Shown here: piece after piece, positions 52,780 through 61,800 of the stretch
Numbering within the stretch: the stretch's first letter is position 1
How the letters are laid out: every line of letters starts with the position of its first letter
Assembly: GCF_024730785.1 (NCBI RefSeq)
Contig: NZ_CP102830.1
Span: forward strand, 2,542,001 to 2,606,000
DNA: 64,000 nucleotides
Source: Pseudomonas sp. LS44
GTDB taxonomy: Bacteria > Pseudomonadota > Gammaproteobacteria > Pseudomonadales > Pseudomonadaceae
Direction: 5' to 3'
The notes under the pieces: model-generated
Told to the model about the DNA's origin: nothing
The model's input: only the letters and a program-made list of their open reading frames with translations
Database searches by the model: none
Made by a program: the position numbers and the translations under genes

Positions 52780-53970
52780 ATGACCGAGGTCACCCAAGCG
52801 CGCCTACGCCCGCTGGCCGACAGCTCGCCGTCGGCGATAGTCGCCGGCTTTATCGCTATGCTCACCGGCTACACCAGCTCGCTGGTGCTGATGTTTCAGG
52901 CGGGCCAAGCCGCCGGCCTGTCCAATGGACAGATATCCTCGTGGATCTGGGCACTATCGATCGGCATGGCGATCTGCTGCATCGGCCTGTCGCTGCGCTA
53001 TCGCGCGCCAGTGATGATCGCCTGGTCGACGCCTGGCGCGGCGCTGCTGATCAGCAGCCTGCCCGGCGTGCCATACAGCGAGGCGATCGGCGCCTATATC
53101 CTCTGTTCGGGCTTAATCGTGCTGTGCGGACTGACCGGCAGTTTCGACCGCATCATGCGGCGCATTCCCGGCTCCATCGCCGCAGCGCTGCTGGCTGGTG
53201 TGTTGTTCAAGATCGGCCTGGAAATCTGCGTGGCCGCCGAACAACAAACCCTGCTGGTGGTCGCCATGCTGCTTGCCTATCTGTTCGGTAAGCGCCTGCT
53301 GCCGCGCTATGCGGTGCTCGCCGCGCTGCTGGTTGGCTGTCTGCTGGCGGGCATTCTCGGTCTGCTCGATTTCCATGCATTCGAACTGCAGCTGGCCACG
53401 CCGGAGTGGACCGCGCCGAGCTTTTCCATTGCGGCAGCGATCAGCATCGGTATCCCGTTGTTCGTCGTCGCCATGGCCTCGCAGAATCTGCCGGGCATGG
53501 CCGTACTGCGCGCCAACGGCTACGACGTGCCGGCTTCGCCGTTACTGACCACCACCGGTTTGGTGTCGATTGTGCTGGCGCCGTTCGGCTCCCACGGCAT
53601 TCATATGGCTGCCATCAGCGCCGCCATCTGCGCTGGGCCAGAAGCCCATGAAGATCCGCGCAAACGCTATACCGCGGCGGTCTGGTGTGGAGTGTTCTAT
53701 GGCATCGCCGGGATTTTTGGCGCGACCCTCGCGGCGTTGTTCGCCGCGCTGCCCAAGGCGCTGATCCTGTCGATCGCCGCCTTGGCGTTGTTCGCTTCGA
53801 TCATCGGCGGCCTGACTCAGGCCATGAGCGAGCCCAAGGAGCGCGAGGCAGCGTTGATCACCTTCCTGGTGACCGCGTCGGGGATGACGCTGTTTGGCGT
53901 GGGCTCGGCGTTCTGGGGAATTGTCGCGGGGATGTTGACCTTAGCGGTACTCAATTGGGGCAAACGCTAA
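52780..53970 (+). CDS. BenE-family benzoate/proton symporter
   Basis: A 396-residue inner-membrane transporter with about 12 hydrophobic segments. The BenE family landmarks include SSPSAIVAGFIAMLTGYTSSLVL, APVMIAWSTPGAALL and PFGSHGIHMAAISAAICAGPEAH. It should import benzoate or a similar aromatic acid with protons, but no benzoate catabolic genes are in the window. AAGGAAGCACC precedes the ATG. A stripped MITE-like element starts at its stop codon. Confidence 0.92.
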   Translation: MTEVTQARLRPLADSSPSAIVAGFIAMLTGYTSSLVLMFQAGQAAGLSNGQISSWIWALSIGMAICCIGLSLRYRAPVMIAWSTPGAALLISSLPGVPYSEAIGAYILCSGLIVLCGLTGSFDRIMRRIPGSIAAALLAGVLFKIGLEICVAAEQQTLLVVAMLLAYLFGKRLLPRYAVLAALLVGCLLAGILGLLDFHAFELQLATPEWTAPSFSIAAAISIGIPLFVVAMASQNLPGMAVLRANGYDVPASPLLTTTGLVSIVLAPFGSHGIHMAAISAAICAGPEAHEDPRKRYTAAVWCGVFYGIAGIFGATLAALFAALPKALILSIAALALFASIIGGLTQAMSEPKEREAALITFLVTASGMTLFGVGSAFWGIVAGMLTLAVLNWGKR

Positions 53971-54018
53971 GAGCCGGTTCACGATCTGCTGCGCGTCGCA
54001 AGATCGTGAACAGGCACC
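53971..54018. mobile_element. Stripped MITE-like element: terminal arms only (copy E4)
   Basis: GAGCCGGTTCACGATCT and AGATCGTGAACAGGCACC remain, joined by 13 bases (GCTGCGCGTCGCA). These match the ends of E3 at 45322-45477, with the common core missing. As with E3, it starts right after CGCTAA, the stop codon of the upstream gene. Confidence 0.75.
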
Positions 54019-54034
54019 AAGGTCCAGCTCCGCC

Positions 54035-54937
54035 TCAGTTACTGGCCGCCACCTCGGCTTCGGCGGCCAGCTCACGACCATGCACACGGTTCACCCACCA
54101 GCCGAAAGCACCGGCGGTGAAGAACATGATGATGCTGTAGATCGCCGCCGGAATAGCCATGGTCGAGTTGTTCAGCAGCATTGGGCTGAGCGCCAAGGCG
54201 ATGGCCAGGGTGCCGTTATGGATACCGATTTCCATGCCGATGGCGACCGCCTGGCGTTGCGACAGCTTGAGCAGGCGCGGTACGCAATAACCCACAGCCA
54301 GACTCACCAGGTTGAAACACAGCGCCGCCAAGCCGACTACCGGGGCGTACTCGATGAAGGTTGCCCAATCCTTGACCACCGCCAAGAGGATGATGATCGC
54401 CAGGAACAGCGCGGAAATAATCTTTACCGGTTTCTGCATGCGCGCGGCGAACGCCGGGAACTGGGCGCGCACCCACATCCCAATCGCTACCGGCCCGAGG
54501 ACGACTGCGAACACCTGGACGACCTTGGCAAATTGCAACGGAATAGCCTGGTCGGCGGACATGAAATAAGCCATCGACAGGTTGACGATCAACGGCATGG
54601 TGAGGATCGCCACCACCGAATTGACGGCTGTCAGAGTGATATTCAGCGCCACATCACCATGCGCCAGATGACTGTAGAGATTCGCCGTGGTGCCACCCGG
54701 CGAGGCCGCCAACAGCATCATGCCCACGGCCAGCGCGGCTTCCAGATGAAAGCCCTTGGCGATGAAGAAGCACGCCAGCGGCAGCAGGAGAATCTGGCAA
54801 CCGAGGCCAATCAACACTGGCTTGGGGAATTTGACCACGCGGGCGAAGTCCGCGAGGGTTAGCGATAACCCCAGGCCGAGCATGATGATGCCAAGTGCCA
54901 GGGGGAGAAATACGGTACTCAGCAGGCTTTCAGTCAT
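54035..54937 (-). CDS. Bile acid:sodium symporter (BASS) family protein
   Basis: A 300-residue membrane protein with nine or ten hydrophobic segments. The BASS signatures are visible: LAASPGGTTANLYSHLAHGD in the middle, and GMEIGIHNGTLAIALALSP near the C-terminus, the crossing helices that bind Na+. Bacterial members carry organic anions such as pantoate or keto acids. Convergent with benE; the divergent neighbour is an unrelated SDR. Confidence 0.92.
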   Translation of the reverse strand: MTESLLSTVFLPLALGIIMLGLGLSLTLADFARVVKFPKPVLIGLGCQILLLPLACFFIAKGFHLEAALAVGMMLLAASPGGTTANLYSHLAHGDVALNITLTAVNSVVAILTMPLIVNLSMAYFMSADQAIPLQFAKVVQVFAVVLGPVAIGMWVRAQFPAFAARMQKPVKIISALFLAIIILLAVVKDWATFIEYAPVVGLAALCFNLVSLAVGYCVPRLLKLSQRQAVAIGMEIGIHNGTLAIALALSPMLLNNSTMAIPAAIYSIIMFFTAGAFGWWVNRVHGRELAAEAEVAASN

Positions 54938-55036
54938 TGTTATTGTTCTCTGGGTGGACTTGCCTGGATTCTGCGCAACCGCTCAAGCCTGCGGTAGTGT
55001 CTTGGCGCGCCAGAATCCGTGGAGCTTGTAACAGAA

Positions 55037-55066
55037 TGCAAAAAGGCGCCTTGCGGGCGCCCTTAT
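55037..55066 (-). terminator. Terminator of the SDR gene
   Basis: On the minus strand AAGGGCGCCCGCAAGGCGCC forms a GC-rich stem followed by TTTTTGC, nine bases after the SDR stop. The stem has one bulge. Confidence 0.8.
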
Positions 55067-55074
55067 TACGATGC

Positions 55075-55836
55075 CTAGGCGGCGGTGAACCCGCCATCCA
55101 CCGCCAACGCCTGGCCAGTGGTGAAGCTCGCGCCATCGCTACACAAATACAGCACCGCGGCGGCAATTTCCTCGACCTTGCCGATGCGCCCGACCGGGTG
55201 CATGGCGCTGGCGAACGCGGCTTTCTTCGGATCGGCCTCGTGCGCTCGGCGGAACATGTCGGTATCGATCACACCGGGGCACACGGCGTTCACGCGGATG
55301 TTGCTCTTCGCATACTCAATCGCCGCCGACTTGGTCAGGCCGAGCACCGCATGCTTGGAGGCCGCGTAAATGCTCATCTTCGGCGCCGCACCCAGGCTCG
55401 CGACCGAGCCGGTGTTGACGATTGCGCCGCCGCCCTGGGCCAGCATCAGCGGCAACTGGTGCTTCATGCACAGCCATACGCCTTTGACGTTGACGCTCAT
55501 GATCGCGTCAAACACCGCTTCGTCGCCCTCCGCCACTTTGCCCTTCTCGATCTCGATGCCAGCGTTGTTGAACGCGTAATCCAGACGAGCGTAAGTGGCG
55601 ATCACCTGCTCCATCAGCGCCTTGACCTCGGCGTCCTTGGTGACGTCGCAGCGCACGAAGGTGGCCTCGCCGCCCGCAGCGCGGATCAATGCCACGGTGG
55701 TTTCACCGGCCTGAGTGTCGAGGTCGGCGGCCACCACCTTCAGGCCTGCTGCCGCAAAAGCCTGGGCGGTCGCGCGGCCAATGCCTGCCGCCGCACCGGT
55801 GACCAGGGCGACCTGGCCGGAAAAGGTCATGCTCAT
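55075..55836 (-). CDS. Short-chain dehydrogenase/reductase
   Basis: A 253-residue classical SDR. TGAAAGIG (residues 14-21) and VVAADLDTQAG bind the cofactor. NNAG is in YAFNNAGIEIEKG. Ser (NTGSVASLG), Tyr and Lys (IYAASKHAVLG) form the active site. The C-terminus RIGKVEEIAAAVLYLCSDGASFTTGQALAVDGGFT is typical of cyclohexanol/glucose-dehydrogenase-like members. ATG 55836 starts the conserved MSMTFSGQVALVTG. The substrate is unknown. Confidence 0.91.
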   Translation of the reverse strand: MSMTFSGQVALVTGAAAGIGRATAQAFAAAGLKVVAADLDTQAGETTVALIRAAGGEATFVRCDVTKDAEVKALMEQVIATYARLDYAFNNAGIEIEKGKVAEGDEAVFDAIMSVNVKGVWLCMKHQLPLMLAQGGGAIVNTGSVASLGAAPKMSIYAASKHAVLGLTKSAAIEYAKSNIRVNAVCPGVIDTDMFRRAHEADPKKAAFASAMHPVGRIGKVEEIAAAVLYLCSDGASFTTGQALAVDGGFTAA

Positions 55837-56058
55837 CGTGTTAGTCCTCTGCGCTAATAAATGAACCTTAGCCAGCATAAATAGCCGGCCGCGATACAGG
55901 CATCACTATCAGGACGCGCGCGGTCGGTTCATCCATCAGGCTGATTACGCCACCAATCAACAACGTGGATAACTTGGCATCCGCCGGCCAACTAAAACTT
56001 GCCGGAACCGTCACGGCGGACTATCACACAACACTCTCCCGCCAATGAGTGACTTGCC

Positions 56059-57063
56059 ATGTCCGCCCAACTCAATCGCCAATTCCTGCTCGCGCAGCGC
56101 CCCGTCGGCGTGCCTAGCCGTGAGACTTTCAACTATGTCGAGACTCCGCTGGGTGAACCTGGCCCTGGCGAGATTGTGGTGAAGAACCTGTATCTGTCCC
56201 TCGATCCGGCCATGCGCGGCTGGATGAACGACGCCAAGTCCTATATTCCGCCAGTCGGTCTGGGCGAAGTCATGCGCGCGCTGGGGGTCGGTGAGGTCAT
56301 CGCCTCGCAGAATCCGGAGTTTGCCGTGGGCGATCACGTCAACGGGGCGCTGGGTGTTCAGGACTACTTTGTCGGGGCGCCAAAAGGTTTCTATAAGGTC
56401 GACCCGAAACGCGCGCCGCTGCCGCTGTATCTGTCTGCTTTGGGCATGACCGGGATGACCGCCTACTTCGCTCTGCTCGACGTCGGTGCGCCAAAAGCCG
56501 GTGACACCGTGGTGATTTCCGGTGCGGCTGGCGCAGTCGGCAGCATTGCCGGGCAGATCGCCAAGCTCAAAGGCTGCCGCGTGGTCGGCATCGCGGGCGG
56601 CAAGGAAAAGAGCCAGTTCCTGATCGACGAACTCGGCTTCGATGGCGCCATCGACTACAAGAACGAAGACGTCCACGCCGGCCTCAAGCGCGAATGCCCG
56701 AAAGGCGTCGACGTGTACTTCGATAACGTCGGCGGCGACATCCTCGACGCAGTGCTGACTCGCCTGGCGCCCAAGGCGCGGGTAGTGATCTGCGGCGCGA
56801 TCAGCCAATACAACAATAAGGAAGCGGTGAAAGGGCCGGCTAACTATCTATCGCTGCTGGTCAACCGCGCGCGCATGGAAGGCTTCGTGGTGATGGATTA
56901 CGCCAATCAGTTTGCCGATGCCGCCAAAGAGATGGGCGGCTGGATGGCCGCGGGCAAACTGAAGAGCAAAGAAGATGTCGTCGAAGGTCTGCAGACGTTC
57001 CCGGAGACTCTGCTCAAGCTATTCAGCGGCGAGAACTTCGGCAAGCTGGTGCTGAAGGTTTGA
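56059..57063 (+). CDS. NADP-dependent zinc-less MDR oxidoreductase (CurA/prostaglandin-reductase-like)
   Basis: A 334-residue medium-chain reductase without zinc ligands. The N-terminus RQFLLAQRPVGVPSRETFNYVE, LYLSLDPAMRGWMND, and the cofactor segment GDTVVISGAAGAVGSIAGQIAKLKGCRVVGIAGG are diagnostic for the leukotriene-B4-dehydrogenase/curcumin-reductase group that reduces enone double bonds. VDVYFDNVGGDILDAVL follows. Its last 20 bases are repeated at 57113-57132 across a palindromic element. Confidence 0.93.
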   Translation: MSAQLNRQFLLAQRPVGVPSRETFNYVETPLGEPGPGEIVVKNLYLSLDPAMRGWMNDAKSYIPPVGLGEVMRALGVGEVIASQNPEFAVGDHVNGALGVQDYFVGAPKGFYKVDPKRAPLPLYLSALGMTGMTAYFALLDVGAPKAGDTVVISGAAGAVGSIAGQIAKLKGCRVVGIAGGKEKSQFLIDELGFDGAIDYKNEDVHAGLKRECPKGVDVYFDNVGGDILDAVLTRLAPKARVVICGAISQYNNKEAVKGPANYLSLLVNRARMEGFVVMDYANQFADAAKEMGGWMAAGKLKSKEDVVEGLQTFPETLLKLFSGENFGKLVLKV

Positions 57064-57132
57064 GAAAGGCTTGAGGATACTCGGGCCTTCCCGGATTGCA
57101 TCCGGGCTACAGACTGGTGCTGAAGGTCTGAG
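57045..57132. repeat. Short direct repeat of the gene end flanking a GTAGCCCGGATGC arm
   Basis: CTGGTGCTGAAGGTTTGAG at 57046-57064 (the end of the reductase gene including its stop) recurs as CTGGTGCTGAAGGTCTGAG at 57114-57132. Between them, 57090-57110 is a single arm of the repeat seen complete at 10765-10825. The pattern parallels the TauE duplication at 9084. Confidence 0.75.
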
Positions 57133-57158
57133 CGAAGCTAGAAGGCTTTTGCATTTAT

Positions 57159-57267
57159 CCCCTCGCCCCTCTGGGGAGAGGGCTAGGGAGAGGGGTAGAC
57201 AGTCGACATAATGACCTTCCTGCCTGCCCCCTCTCCCCCAGCCCCTCTCCCATACATGGGAGAGGGG
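57159..57267. repeat. Large CT/GA-rich inverted repeat
   Basis: TGGGGAGAGGGCTAGGGAGA beginning at 57172 is mirrored by CTCTCCCCCAGCCCCTCTCC around 57230-57250, and CTCTCCC-ATACAT-GGGAGAG is a further hairpin at the right end. No coding sequence. It resembles dispersed CCCTCTCCC-type repeats of many Gammaproteobacteria. Confidence 0.7.
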
Positions 57268-57298
57268 AGCCACAGCAGTTCATCCGCCTACAAACAAT

Positions 57299-57320
57299 TC
57301 GGCCCCTGAACGGGGCCGAT
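57299..57320 (-). terminator. Probable terminator of pyrF
   Basis: TCGGCCCC-TGAA-CGGGGCCGA gives an eight-base stem just beyond the pyrF stop on the minus strand. The following sequence (ATTGTTT) is only moderately T-rich. Confidence 0.7.
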
Positions 57321-57324
57321 TTCG

Positions 57325-58023
57325 TTATGCCAATTCGGCAACCACTGCCGCCAGGGCTTGTGCCGGATCGCTGGCTTGGGCGATCGGCCGGCCGATCACC
57401 AAGTAATCCGAGCCGGCCTCCAGCGCCTGGCGCGGCGTGAGGATGCGCCGCTGATCGTCCAGCCCACTACCTGCCGGGCGAATACCGGGGGTGACCAGTT
57501 GCAGCCCCGGATGTGTAGCCTTGAGCGCCAGAGCTTCCTGCGCGGAGCACACCAAGCCATCCATGCCGGCCTGCTCGGCCAGCGCGGCGAGGCGCAATAC
57601 CTGCTCCTGCGGCTCGACATCCAGGCCGATGCCGGCGAGATCGTCGCGCTCCATGCTGGTCAGCACGGTCACGCCGATCAGCAGCGGTTTCGGGCCGCTC
57701 AACTGATCCAACGTCTCGCGGCACGCGGCCATCATGCGCAGACCGCCAGAGCAATGCACATTGACCATCCACACGCCCATCTCGGCGGCGGCCTTGACGG
57801 CCATCGCGGTGGTATTGGGGATGTCATGAAATTTCAGGTCAAGGAATACCTCGAAGCCCTTGCCGGCCAGGCTTTCGACAATCGCGGGACCGCAGCGGGT
57901 GAACAGCTCCTTGCCGACCTTGACCCGACACAAGGCGGGATCCAGCCGATCGGCGACGGCCAGCGCGGCGTCACGGGTCGGGAAGTCGAGGGCGACGATG
58001 ATCGGAGTCTGGCAAGCGGACAT
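57325..58023 (-). CDS. pyrF: Orotidine 5'-phosphate decarboxylase
   Basis: A 232-residue TIM-barrel enzyme converting OMP to UMP, the last step of pyrimidine synthesis. The active site [20 protein letters not shown] (the D-x-K-x-x-D motif) is intact. [26 protein letters not shown] and [19 protein letters not shown] are standard, the last binding phosphate. The length is usual. ATG 58023 starts [13 protein letters not shown]. Confidence 0.96.
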   Translation of the reverse strand: MSACQTPIIVALDFPTRDAALAVADRLDPALCRVKVGKELFTRCGPAIVESLAGKGFEVFLDLKFHDIPNTTAMAVKAAAEMGVWMVNVHCSGGLRMMAACRETLDQLSGPKPLLIGVTVLTSMERDDLAGIGLDVEPQEQVLRLAALAEQAGMDGLVCSAQEALALKATHPGLQLVTPGIRPAGSGLDDQRRILTPRQALEAGSDYLVIGRPIAQASDPAQALAAVVAELA

Positions 58024-58298
58024 GGGCGGGCTCTCAGGCAGTCGAAATCGGCGCGCATTGTAGCGGAATGCCACTTGGCTTGGCTTGCCGTTCGGTCGAA
58101 CTGGTCGCACCAGACCATTCTAGCCGGCCGCACCTAAACTACAACCAACGGTACTTCGACGCTGCTGCGATAAGTCGCTGCCTGACATGTATCCCCATGC
58201 CGAGTACCGTAGCCAGTTATTGAAGGAACGCCTGTAGCGCGGTGTGTTCGAAACTCATACCAGCTGCGACTCATTGTTCACTGCTCGGAGATACTTTT

Positions 58299-58466
58299 AT
58301 GCCTTGGTATGCATGGCTGATCCTGATACTCGCCATCGGCTCTATCGTCGGTGGCTTATTGATGCTGCGCGATACGGCCAAAAAGTTGCCGCTGACCGAG
58401 GAGCAGCTCAAACGCATTCATCAGCGCAATCTTGAGCAGGACGCCAAAGACGCCCAAGACCGGTAA
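58299..58466 (+). CDS. DUF2897-type small membrane protein
   Basis: A 55-residue protein with one N-terminal transmembrane helix (WYAWLILILAIGSIVGGLLM) followed by a charged tail (LRDTAKKLPLTEEQLKRIHQ, then RNLEQDAKD). This matches the DUF2897 pattern of Pseudomonas. CGGAG is nine bases before the ATG; a longer frame from 58242 has a poor start. Function unknown. It is divergent from pyrF. Confidence 0.8.
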   Translation: MPWYAWLILILAIGSIVGGLLMLRDTAKKLPLTEEQLKRIHQRNLEQDAKDAQDR

Positions 58467-58502
58467 GCCCTGCTCCTTCGCAAACGACTCGCTCATCCAA
58501 GG

Positions 58503-58739
58503 ATGACCGATATGGCGTTATTGATCGATGTCGAAAATGCCTCATGCACCATTACCCTCGACGGCGTAGTTTACGAGCGGCCGATTGCCGGCCTGGTGAT
58601 CCTCACCGATCCAGAGGCACGCATGTCGCAAATGGACGTTGCCGGCCAGTTGGTACATATCACCGAAGACGAAGCGCGGTGCTTGATCGGCGCCGGGGCC
58701 AAGGATGACCGCAAGATGCTCTGGGTCAATACCCCCTAG
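58503..58739 (+). CDS. DUF3203-type small protein
   Basis: A 78-residue acidic soluble protein. LLIDVENASCTITLDGVVYE and ARCLIGAGAKDDRKMLWVN match the DUF3203 family found mainly in Pseudomonas. AAGG lies just before the ATG. It follows DUF2897 by 36 bases and may be co-transcribed. Function unknown. Confidence 0.78.
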   Translation: MTDMALLIDVENASCTITLDGVVYERPIAGLVILTDPEARMSQMDVAGQLVHITEDEARCLIGAGAKDDRKMLWVNTP

Positions 58740-58765
58740 CCGGGCCCCATTCCCCAGGCAAAACA

Positions 58766-58790
58766 AGGGGCACCGAAGTGCCCCTGTTGA
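58766..58790 (-). terminator. Terminator of the RTX peroxidase gene
   Basis: AGGGGCA-CCGAAG-TGCCCCT; read on the minus strand it is followed by TGTTTT. It lies 18 bases after the stop of the large gene, between convergent genes. Confidence 0.75.
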
Positions 58791-58803
58791 TCCCCATTTT
58801 GCA

Positions 58804-61800
58804 TCACACCGTGAGAATGAAGTCCGCCGCGGTAACGGTGGTTACATCTACTACCCCGACCAAGCGAATCGAGTCGGCGCCGATGTTGACCACGGTGTCC
58901 ACCCCGTCATCCACGATGGCTACCCCGGCTGCGAAAGTCGCCGCCGTGATGTTGAACGCGGAAATATCCAGACGGTCCTGACCGCCGTTGGGATTGGCAT
59001 CGAAACCGATGATCTGATCGCTGCCGAAGCCGGCGCTGAACACGAAGGTGTCATTGCCAGAATTGGCGACCATGATGTCGTCCCCTGTGCCGCCGGTGAC
59101 GATATCGTTGCCCGTTCCGCCATCCAGGAAGTCGGCTCCCGCGCCACCGATCAAGGTGTCGTTACCCGAGCCGCCGTCGAGCGCATCGTCATCTTCGCCA
59201 CCGTCGAGCAGGTCGGTACCGGTATCGCCGTTGAGCGAGTCGATCCCTGCACCGCCCAACAACTGGTCGTTGCCAGCACCCCCACTCATACCGTCGTTGC
59301 CAATGCCGCCGTCCAGGCTGTCATTGCCACCTCCGCCGTTGAGTGTGTCGTCACCGCCAGCGCCGCTGAGGGTGTCATTGCCGCCCTGCCCGTTCAGCGT
59401 GTCGTTGCCGACGTTGCCGCTCATTACGTTAGCCAGCGCGTTACCGCTCGCCACCGTGGCGTTGCTGCCGATCTGGACGAAGTCCTCGACGTTGGCATCC
59501 AGGGTGAACGCTGCACTGGTGGAGAACGCCGTATCGGTACCGCCGCCCGCCGCCTCGATGATGTCGTCGCCAACGGCGTCAACGAAGTAACTGTCGTTGC
59601 CGGCGCCGCCGTTCAGGTCGTCGTTGCCGGTCCCGCCATCCAGGCTGTCATCGCCGGCACCGCCGTTGAGGGCGTCGTTACCGGCGTCCCCGATCAGGGT
59701 GTCGCTGCCGCCATTGCCGTTCAGCGTGTCGTTGCCGGCATCGCCACTCAGCGAGTCGTCGCCTGCGCCACCGGTGATGACGTTGGCCACGGTGTTGCCG
59801 GTACCGGTGAATGAGTCGAGGCCGGTGTAGGTCAGGTTTTCCACGCCTGTAACCAGCGTGTAACTGCCCAGCGTGGTCTGCACCAGATCGGTTCCATTAC
59901 CGCCAGCTTCGCTGACCACATCGCCGAGGTTATCCACTACATAGGTATCGTTACCGGTGCCACCGTTCATGGTGTCGGCGCCGGTACCACCATTGAGGAT
60001 GTCGTTGCCGGCATCGCCACTGAGGGTGTCGTTGTCGTCGCCGCCATTCAGGGTGTCGTTGCCAGTACCGCCGAGCAGCAGATCCAGGCCGCCTAAGCCA
60101 TTGAGCACATCGTTACCACCCAACCCCTGGATCACATCGTTCCCGGCGGCACCGTCGAGGGTGTTCGCCAGGTTGGTACCGGTGATGATCAGCCCAGCCA
60201 CTGCCGCCACGGCTTGGGTAGCCACTGAGGTCAGTTGCTCCAACTGGCCGAAGCCGTCGGTGTAGCGGACGATCACCTGCAGCTGCAGATTGAGCTGACC
60301 GGAGCCCGGCGTGTACGTGGCGTTGGTTGCCCCATCGATGTCGGTGAACGACACGCCGTTGCCTTGTTGCCACTGGTAGCTGAAGGTGCCCAGGCCATCG
60401 AGGTCGGTGATGCCGCCAGTGACGGCCGTCAATACCTGGCCCTGTTCTGGTGTGGTATCGCTGATCTGCGGCAACCCGACAGGCGCGTCGTTGACGTTGG
60501 CAACTTGCTGAGTCGGGCCGGATGCCGCGCTTTCGGCCACGCCGAAGTCATCGACATAACTGACCACCACCCGAATCTGCTGGCCGACCTGCGCCTGTCC
60601 TGGCGTGAAGGTCGACCCGGTAGCGCCGTCGATATCGTTGAAATTGCCGACACTGCCCACCTGCCATTGATAGCTGAACGTCGAGGTGGTGGTGCCATCC
60701 GGATCGACCAGGTCACCCAGCGATGCGGTGAGCAATTGCCCCTGCGCTGGCGCTGCAATGTCGATTTCCGGCCCGCCTTCCGGCAGTGCATTGGGCGCCG
60801 AATCGACGATCTCCAGAGTGCCGTTGGCATCCTTGTAGACCGCGCGTACCCGCAGGTTAAGGCCTGCCAGCTCGTCCGTAACCCGGAAGGTCTGGCCAGT
60901 GGCAATGGTTTCTTCGCCTCCCGCATCGAGCACGATGTCATCGAATATTCCTGAACCGGCGACGGTTTCAACCTGCCAGAAGTACGACACCGCTCCGGTG
61001 ATTGCGCCATTCGGGTTGGCTAAGGTGATGTTGTCGCCGTCCTGCACCGCGATAGGTGTGACGCGTAGCAGTTGGCCGGAGCTTGGCGTGTCATCCCGTA
61101 AGCCGGTGATGGCATCGAGGATCACCAGCGAACCAGTCGGAGCTTCGTTGTCGCCGCTGATAGGCACAGCGCCGTCGTTGAACTGCAACCGCTCGATGCC
61201 GGTCAGGCGGTCCGTCCCATCGCGCCCGACCACGCTGTCCGTGACCACCAGCACGTCACCCTCAAAGTCGAAGGTGTATTCCGTCGACAGGCCAGAGAAC
61301 ACTGCAGTGTCATAGTCGGCTTCGCCATCCAGCAGTTCGCGAACGATGCTGAGCTGATCCGGACGAATCTCACCAGAGAGCATGTACGGAACCAGCTCGG
61401 TCATGCTGTTGGCGCTGGTAATGGTCGGGTGGCCAGTGACGCCAATTTTCACATTCAGGTACTTGTCACCGTGAAGCAGGTCGTCTCCACCGCGGCCTTC
61501 GATGATGTCGCTACCACTGCCGCCAAGGATGATGTTGCCCGAACCGAACGAGCTTACCGGAGCGCCCTGCATGGCATCGAGGAACTCCTGCATGCCAGCG
61601 ATGCGGGCGATCCCTGCGGCGTTCAGCACGCTGCCGTGGATACCAGAGGTGAGGATGCCTGCCGTGTCCAGACTATCACCGCGCAGAATGTCGCCATGCT
61701 GCGAGCCGGACAGACCTTCAGTCATTTCGAAACGCGCCAGCACCGAAGCGCTGGACGGGGCGATCGGGGTTTCGTTGAACGCGCGCATGCTGAAATCGAC

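Noticed and set aside
58705..59814. 369-codon plus-strand frame and neighbouring frames rich in Pro/Ser or Val/Ala
   Set aside because: They are antisense readings of the RTX repeats of the large minus-strand gene.
58980..60180. Regular short repeats that could suggest a CRISPR array
   Set aside because: The periodicity is about 27 bases, equal to nine codons, in frame with RTX nonapeptides. There are no spacers and the units are degenerate.
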